Below are positions 58,201 to 64,000 of a stretch of DNA of 64,000 bases, one piece after another. Every line of letters begins with the position of its first letter. The stretch's first letter is position 1. The notes under the pieces were generated by a model. It ran no database searches. It had not been told where the DNA came from and saw only the letters and a list, made by a program, of their open reading frames with translations. Source of the DNA: Liolophura sinensis (taxonomy: Eukaryota; Mollusca; Polyplacophora; Chitonida; Chitonidae); the NCBI RefSeq assembly GCF_032854445.1, contig NC_088301.1, positions 22,127,808 to 22,191,807 on the forward strand. Direction: 5' to 3'. The translations under genes and the position numbers were made by a program.

Positions 58201-61200
58201 GGTGGGAGGCTCCTGGTTCATTGCGCCATGCTAACTCCCTCGGCCAAAGTTTTTAAATGAATATTTATAATGCTTCCAGCCTGAAATAGTGCTTGGAGAA
58301 AACCCACATTTATTCATTAATGCTTTCATAATGCTCATTTTGTATTCTCTACAGAGGCTGTTTTTACATGTTTTTCAAGTGCCTCTGTAGCCTAGTGATT
58401 AGTAAGGTTGGGCGCCACAGTGACTCAGGAGCATCTCACCAACACGGTCAGTGCGAGTTTAAGTCCAGCTCATGTTTGCTTCCTTCCAGACGTACGCGGG
58501 AGGGTCTGACAGCAACTTGTAAATGGTAATGCTGGCTGCCATTATATAAGCGAAATATTCCTGAGTATGGCGCAAACCACTCATCAAATGAATAAATAAA
58601 TACCGGTACATGTTTTTTAGGAGCTGGTTGTACGCCTGACAGATGACCAGGATCTGTTTTTCCTCTACACCCTGAGATTGAGCGAGGAGGATTTCCAAAG
58701 GTTCAAAAATGTTTCCAAAATTGATAACTTACTTTTGGTAAAAATTGGAAAAAAATTTTCTTGTCGATATATATCTTATCACATAGCTCACCATGATATG
58801 GTCAAGTCTTATAGAGTACAGCTTGGGCGACTTGTTTGAAGCCTAATGTAAATCATCAATAGACCTTTTCACCTGCTATTCATCTTGTTGTACGAACTGA
58901 AATACGGAAAGGTGATTAGCCTAGTTCCTCAACCTTTTCACATATGAAAGAGCAACTTTTAGTGCAATTTATGCACATTCATAGTTTGATTTTGGATACG
59001 ACTCTACATTGCTCGGGTTGGCCAATTTCAGGGCTTCTCAGAAAGTATAATTTTATCATTCTACACAGAATAAAGCCTTCAGAATATGCTTGAATAATCA
59101 CCTTGCAAACATGCGAAAAGGTTGAAGAAATACAATAACTGGTGAAAAAAAAATGTGATTTCCTGCAAACCATGTAAAATGTCATGAGATTTTTCAGCAG
59201 CTTAGTACAATACAAGGTGATTAGTCGGTTCATTTTCCTGGAAAATGTAGGGGATTTCCTGTGATTCATGTAAATCATATTAGCTATACTTTCCAGCTTA
59301 AAAACACAGCAAGGGTTGCTGGTGGATTTTGGATCATTCCCACAGAAATTTATTGACCTGTTAAACATGTGTATCCAAGAAGAACACAGAGAAGTACCAA
59401 AGTAAGTGAAGAGAGCACGGTAAAGAATAGACATTCCCATTTTTTTTTTTTTACCACATTAAAGAAAAAAACACAACAGAATCAATGCTGATTGGCCAAC
59501 AGTTGAGATAGGTGATCCTAGGTTAAGGTTGATCTCCAGTTGATCTCACTTTAAAGCATCCAAAATCTGTATCTAATGTAAAACTTAACCTGACCTAACT
59601 GTATGAATTTTATAAATGTTGTAATAAATTACAACAAAGACATAAATAAATAAACAAAAAAAGTAAAGATTAAAAAAAGAAAACAGAAAAAAAACAGAAA
59701 ATCAAAACCTGAAAGTTTCATTCAAGAGGAAACTAAATTTTTTAAAAATTATTATCAACAGAAGTACGTGTCCTGTTCCTGTGACAAATGCATAAAATTA
59801 CCGTTGAGTGATTGACAGAGATTTACCATGTTATTTCTGCGTCATTGTCTTCTGCAGGTTCATTTTACACCTGGTGTCACAGAGTTCACTGGCTGGAGAA
59901 ACAACGGCAGCCACTCTAAATGTGATAGAAACAAATCCTTTCAAACATCTCACCCACCTGTCCCTCAAGTTTCTCCCAGGGAAAGATTCAGACATCAAGA
60001 AATACCTGGCCGATTGCCTGAAACAAATGCAGGTAACTCTTAGCTTAACTGTAGGTAATTAAGAAAGGTGTAGGTTGTCACATCAAGAAACACCTAGCCG
60101 ATTGCCTGAAACATATGCAGGTAACTCGTAGCTTAACTGTAGGTAATTAAGAAAGGTGTCGGTTGTCACATCAAGAAACACCTAGCCGATTGCCTGAAAC
60201 ACATGCAGGTAACTTGTAGCTTAACCGTAGGTGATTAAGAAAGGTGTAGGGTATCACATTAAAAAATACCTAGCCGATTGCCTGAAACAAATGCAAGTAA
60301 CTCGTAGCTTAACTGTACTGGCTTTTGTTGAGTTTTAATTATACTATAATTATTAAACATTTTCAACGAGTTTATCCCAGGATTATTTCTTAATGTTGCT
60401 CTGTTAAAAATAAATAAACCGTAAAGCTATTTTACTAAGTGGCTGTCAGATACACTGTAAACTGTTGATCTGCGGTAACAGTGTATGTTGGAGCCTCCAG
60501 TGGCCTAGTGGTTTAGGGTGCTAACACAGTACAGTGACCCAGGGAGCCTTTAACCAAAGCAATTGCTGTAAGTTCAAGTCAAGCCCAAGCTGGCTTCCTC
60601 TCCAGCTGTATGTGGGAATATCTGGCAGCAACCCGAGGATGCTTGTGGCTCTCCCCCGGGATCTGTCTCATTTCTTCCCACCATAATGCTGATCACCCTT
60701 GTATTAGTGAAATATTCTGGAGTACAGTGTAATCCTCCAATCAAATACATGTAAATACACAAATAAACAGTATATGTTTATATTCATCCTACAGGACAGA
60801 AATTCCCTTCTGCAGCATAAGTATGAGCACACAGATGCTGATCTTAACCAGAGGCTCAGACAGACCCAAGAGGTGAGAGCAAACATCTAACCAGAGGATT
60901 CAGTCTCAATAGTCTTCATTAATTTTATATCCTTAGATTAGTTTGATATTCACGATTAGTTTGATATTCACGATTAGTTTGATATTAACGATTAGTTTGA
61001 TATTCACGATTAGTTTGATATCCTTGATTAGTTTGATTATGTTGATAGCCTTATGTCATTTTTCTAGGCCACCAGAGACATCAGTTCAATCCCCTACCTG
61101 GAATCTCTGGCCTCAATTGCATATTTAAAAGAAAAGGCATAAATTATCAAGATAATGTTGGATTTTTTGGAAGACATAAATGGTCACAGCCATTTTGTAT

Positions 61201-62457
61201 GTGTGTTTGTGGTAATGCCCTTTAATCTGGAATTCTTATTAGGTCAAGGGATGTGCCAAGAATCTGGTAACACAGTATCACCTGAAATGTTTCTCTTGCA
61301 TCTCAGATGCTATCTCAGAAGTCTTCGGAGTTGGAAAGCCTGAAGACCGAATGGACGGCTAAGCTCACTGAACTGACGGCCAAACACAAACAGGAGCTGA
61401 CTGAGGAAAGGGAGCGAACTCTGGAGGTGAGGGCAGTGTTTTACATCTCCATATTTGCTAATTCCATGCAGTCATTTTTGACTCAAGTCTAGATTTTAAA
61501 AAAGTTGAAATTGTGATGGCTTTGTCTTTGCATCTGTTAGGCATAACCGCTTTTAGGCCCTAAGGGGCACAAATATGGGCTAAAATCAGATTTATATTTT
61601 TTTTTATGTCAAAATCACCTTTTTGAGCATGTCGTCTTGCTCTTCACAAGCATACGTTTGTATTTGCTATGAGAATCTGTACTATGTCCCACTTTTGTAT
61701 CCTAAGTTTTGTGAAAGAGCTGCCTAAATTGCAGTGGAAAACTTTTTTTACATCCTGAATCTTTGAAATTTTAAATTTGACAGCAAGTTTTCCAAGCATA
61801 TAACTATTGACAAGGATCGTACACTGTAACACACTAGACCAGATACATGTAACCCAGAGGTTACAAGCTATAAGTCACTTTCTCATTTCAGATGAGCGCC
61901 CTTTTTTAAAATAAAAATGGCACAAGATCTCGTAGTACACGGGATCTGGGTGCTAATTTTCACTCGACAGCCTATGCTTTAACCTAGTGCCAGCAGGCTT
62001 ACTACATGAAATATCTGTTTCATTGGAATGCTGTATTGGAAATCATGCCCTAGAGTAAGTGATAGTGAAAACAATAGAAAAACTGGAAATGCCAAGTAGA
62101 AAGTGTTACTTTAAAATGTTGCCGTTTCATTGGCACTGAAAAGGCCACTGTCCACGACTGGGTGCTAATTTGACCTCAGCGGCCCTGTTGTGGCGAGTGT
62201 AGTGGCATGCGTCCTTAAATGCGAAAGTGATTTATAGGTAGGGTCCAAGTCATTTAGATCAAGAGGTATAACTCTTGGAAAAGTGCAGATGGTGATCAGT
62301 CATGTATATATATATTTTTTTTGAATCCTTACTCTGTCAGACACAGCGCAGCTATCAGAGCCGGCATGAACGAGAGAGGAAGGAGCTGGAACAGGCTCAT
62401 ATGAAGATTGTGAAACAGCTGGAAGGTCGGCTGTACGAGCTGGAAGGTTCCAGTAAG
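55068..62457 (+). CDS. SASS6: SASS6, centriole cartwheel protein (exons 1-8; continues past the window)
   Basis: Exons are 55068-55132, 57053-57113, 58621-58700, 59297-59401, 59858-60032, 60795-60872, 61307-61426 and 62341-62457. All are GT/AG and in phase, giving 267 codons without a stop. The head domain reads [57 protein letters not shown] and [18 protein letters not shown]. These parallel human SAS-6 ([35 protein letters not shown]). The Phe equivalent to human F131 is F132, so ring assembly should be preserved. Exons 6-8 start the coiled coil ([20 protein letters not shown]). SAS-6 nucleates the nine-fold symmetry of centrioles. It needs roughly 350 further codons beyond this window. Exons 5 and 8 are followed by tandem copies of their own ends. 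Confidence 0.93.
55164..55219. repeat. (TA)n microsatellite in SASS6 intron 1
   Basis: An almost pure TA run of about 55 bp, 30 bp after the exon 1 donor. The inverted paralogue has only acatgtatatgg at this place, so the run expanded after the duplication. Confidence 0.9.
55345..55485 (+). mobile_element. SINE, type B variant (C), 5' part
   Basis: gtgctcagcac-agaggttagg, ggttggcccagtgtcagtat, gtcatgtctggtgtctttga. The 3' tail is missing. Confidence 0.6.
56323..56698 (+). mobile_element. MITE-like element, family M3
   Basis: Inverted ends: GAATTTTTCCTACCAAGTAA at 56329 and the complement of TTTTACTTGGTTGAAATAAT at about 56587-56606. The flank to 56698 is shared with 16.6 kb, so the element may extend further. 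Confidence 0.5.
56698..56850. mobile_element. MITE-like element, family M2, short copy
   Basis: GAGGAGTTTGGAGTTCAACC at the left and GAGTTCCAACTCGAAACTCC plus CC at the right. It directly abuts the M3 copy. Confidence 0.55.
58000..58243 (-). mobile_element. SINE type A in SASS6 intron 2
   Basis: gatcggtgttttacgctgta, complete body, head ending catgctaactccctcgg. Confidence 0.75.
58380..58602 (+). mobile_element. SINE type A abutting SASS6 exon 3
   Basis: Head gcctctgtagcctagtgatt, tail tcatcaaatgaataaataaa. Its tail ends 18 bp before the exon, so the branch point and polypyrimidine tract of exon 3 (gtacatgttttttag) lie in or next to SINE DNA. Confidence 0.75.
58925..59128 (+). mobile_element. 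M1 MITE, best-preserved copy
   Basis: Left end TTCCTCAACCTTTTCACATA, right end CATGCGAAAAGGTTGAAG. Inverted complementarity extends over 17-18 bp. Confidence 0.7.
60033..60312 (+). repeat. Tandem copies of the SASS6 exon 5 end and donor site
   Basis: Three further units of about 90 bp repeat acatcaagaaacacctagc, cgattgcctgaaac-atgca and g|gtaact-gtagcttaact. They derive from the last about 40 bp of exon 5 plus about 50 bp of intron. Each keeps a potential GTAACT donor. Confidence 0.85.
60491..60766 (+). mobile_element. SINE type A in SASS6 intron 5
   Basis: Full-length copy: gagcctccagtggcctagtg head, body, and an aatcaaatacatgtaaatac tail. Confidence 0.7.
60935..61035. repeat. Short tandem repeat gattagtttgatatt(c/a)ac
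   Basis: Six units of about 17-18 bp in SASS6 intron 6. Confidence 0.8.
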
Positions 62458-62815
62458 GTGAGTTCAAGGAAGGAGCTGGAGCAGGGTCATATGAAGATTG
62501 TGAAACAGCTGGAAGGTTGATTGTACAAGCTAAAAGGTTCCAGTAAGGTGAGTTTAAGGAAGGAGCTGGAGCACGGTCATATGAAGATTGTGAAACAGCT
62601 GGAAGGTTGATTGTACAAGCTAAAAGGTTCCAGTAAGGTGAGTTTAAGGAAGGAGCTGGAGCAGGGTCATATGAAGATTGTGAAACAGCTGGAAGGTTGA
62701 TTGTACAAGCTAAAAGGTTCCAGTAAGGTGAGTTTAAGGAAGGAGCTGGAGCACGATCATATGAAGATTGTGAAACAGCTGCAAGGTCGGCTGTACTAAT
62801 GTTCCAGTAAGGTGA
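62458..62815 (+). repeat. Tandem copies of SASS6 exon 8 and its donor
   Basis: Four units of about 94 bp: aaggaaggagctggagca, ggtcatatgaagattgtgaa, acagctggaaggttgattg, ttccagtaaggtgagttta. Exon 8 is itself the parent. Later units carry an in-frame TGA (ggttga) or a frameshift relative to exon 8, yet keep the AAG|GTGAGT donor. Confidence 0.88.
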
Positions 62816-62844
62816 GTTCAAACCCAGTGGTTCTACACTAGCAG

Positions 62845-62880
62845 ACAGTAGAAGACCTAGCCAAGATGCTCACAGAACTG
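62845..62880 (+). CDS. SASS6: Possible short SASS6 exon 9
   Basis: acactagcag is followed by 12 codons TVEDLAKMLTEL and a GTATTG donor, in phase 0 with exon 8. There is no strong human counterpart and the donor is weak, so this may be chance. Confidence 0.25.
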
Positions 62881-63655
62881 GTATTGATGGGTACTTTACA
62901 TAATCCAGAATGACCAACGAATGAAAGCGACCCTATCACAGTAAGCCGTGACGTGTTGTTGTTGTGCAAAAGTTGTCCAACCCAAGCAGGGAAATGAATA
63001 CTGACCAAATTTTATCAAATTCTTTGACATAGGTTTTAAGAATGGAGACTATGGTTTACTTGTATTGCTATGGATGGAGACTATGGTTTACTTACAAGCC
63101 AGGTATTGCTGCAATAGTTTTAATAGTGTGAGAAATACGAGACTCGCTATCTCTGTATAAGTTATGTGAATATTAGTGAAGATACATACCACTTCGACTA
63201 ATGAAAATTTGTATGCATTTGGAAAGGTACGTATTTTGCTCGTTCTTTGGCTAACGGGGATTAGGTCACTTTTCATGTGTATCAGAAACCAGGTGCCTTT
63301 GGACAGACCATTAGATTGATGGATTTAAATGGTGTTTCGTGGAGAGTGTAAGATTGGTTAGTAGCCATTCACTTTTTGTAGTACCATATTAATCTGTTGT
63401 GTACCAATTGGTTACTGAACAGTTCTGTATCATGTGACTTAGCAACAAAATAGTTTTAACTGAAAACTCCCCCTATTGGTATGGGTAGGTGAGAGTTTGC
63501 CATTGTTAGTAAAGGTCACCCTCAAACACTCATTTGATATACATTGGGAGGTAAACAGCTGAAGGAACTGGAAGGTTTGATTAAGGTGGTTAAGGTGCTT
63601 GCATTTTAATCGTTCTAAGGTTACTTGACATGGTTTCAGTACCATTCTTTTTGAA
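62881..63655. other. SASS6 intron, right part
   Basis: AT-rich. One M2-like right end (actgaaaactccccctattg) at about 63450-63475 without a clear partner. No exon recognised. Confidence 0.35.
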
Positions 63656-63659
63656 GATT

Positions 63660-63980
63660 ATCTTCTTCGGGATCAATCCCGGGTCAGGTCATACCAGACT
63701 TTAAAACGATACTTGCTTCTGCCTCACTTGACGCTCAGCACTAAAAGGTTAGAGCAAGGAAACATGACTGGTTGGCCCATTGTCAGTGTAATGTGACTGG
63801 GTGGAGTGTCATGTCTGGTGTTTTCGGCATAATACTTAAGTGGCAGCAGCACTTTGGCGGCATGGCCTCGCCCTGCCACAAAAAGACACAATATGTCAAA
63901 CACCCGATATCTCCTCGTCGTCCTATGAGTGAAAAATTGTCAAGTGTGACGTTAAACCCCAAACATTCATTCATTCATTC
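63660..63980 (+). mobile_element. SINE, type B variant (C), near full length
   Basis: gatcaatcccgggtcagg at the head, tgacgctcagcactaaaagg, actggttggcccattgtcag, tggcagcagcactttgg, and the tail attgtcaagtgtgacgttaa with a (CATT)n end. Confidence 0.7.
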
Positions 63981-64000
63981 CATTGCTTTAGGGGCCTTGA

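Noticed and set aside
58979-59440. 153-aa minus-strand frame
   Set aside because: Runs antisense through an M1 MITE and SASS6 exon 4.
60943-61128. Frame with [10 protein letters not shown] repeats
   Set aside because: Translation of a short tandem repeat in a SASS6 intron.
62300-62821. 173-aa minus-strand frame with repeats ([16 protein letters not shown])
   Set aside because: Antisense of the tandem SASS6 exon 8 copies; the repeat arises from the array, not from a protein.

Overview
This is animal (metazoan) nuclear DNA. It has intron-rich genes with GT..AG junctions, vertebrate-recognisable orthologues, and introns packed with tRNA-derived SINEs, MITE-like inverted-repeat elements and minisatellites. 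The SINE types, the frequent acatgtacatgt-type words and the mix of DED, TIR and SAM immune genes suggest a lophotrochozoan, most likely a mollusc (bivalve-like). I cannot name the species, and a brachiopod is not excluded.

Layout. (1) 27-108: last coding exon of an unidentified + strand gene. (2) 5647-14583, minus: a four-exon gene for a 797-aa protein with TIR, SAM, TIR-like and TIR domains, a probable innate-immune or NAD-signalling protein. (3) 18181-28893, plus: a six-coding-exon HMBOX1 orthologue (435 aa; HNF1-type N region, POU-like domain, atypical homeodomain). Its last intron holds a 3-kb array of 88-bp repeats. (4) 28.9-36.5 kb: gene-poor DNA with SINEs, a 79-bp minisatellite (33.3-34.4 kb) and a degraded Penelope-like retroelement (34.4-36.4 kb). 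(5) 37528-44156, minus: a diverged partial paralogue of the centriole cartwheel gene SASS6. (6) 44.2-50.5 kb: no convincing gene; a recent 981-bp tandem duplication and an unusual repeat rich in CTGGGA/TCCCAG words. (7) 52690-53184, minus: an intronless gene for a 164-aa protein with a single death-effector domain, with a decayed DED fragment at 51.3-51.5 kb. (8) 55068 to the right edge, plus: the canonical SASS6 gene; exons 1-8 are visible and the rest lies outside the window.

The most interesting structure is the 33-62 kb block. SASS6 is present twice in inverted orientation with shared exon phases and recognisable shared intron sequence, so it was duplicated as DNA rather than by retroposition. 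The minus copy has lost the NPF motif that carries the head-to-head phenylalanine (human F131). It has acquired a different coiled coil of EEQEE repeats, and a phase-compatible downstream exon matches the acidic tail of the neighbouring DED gene. A Penelope-like element lies within that tail, and minisatellites related to one another flank both DED-derived segments. A second theme is that three separate short tandem arrays are built from exon/intron junctions: the TIR gene exon 2 acceptor and the SASS6 exon 5 and exon 8 donors.

Exon models were built by hand from splice signals, reading phase and remembered human sequences. No alignment or database search was run.
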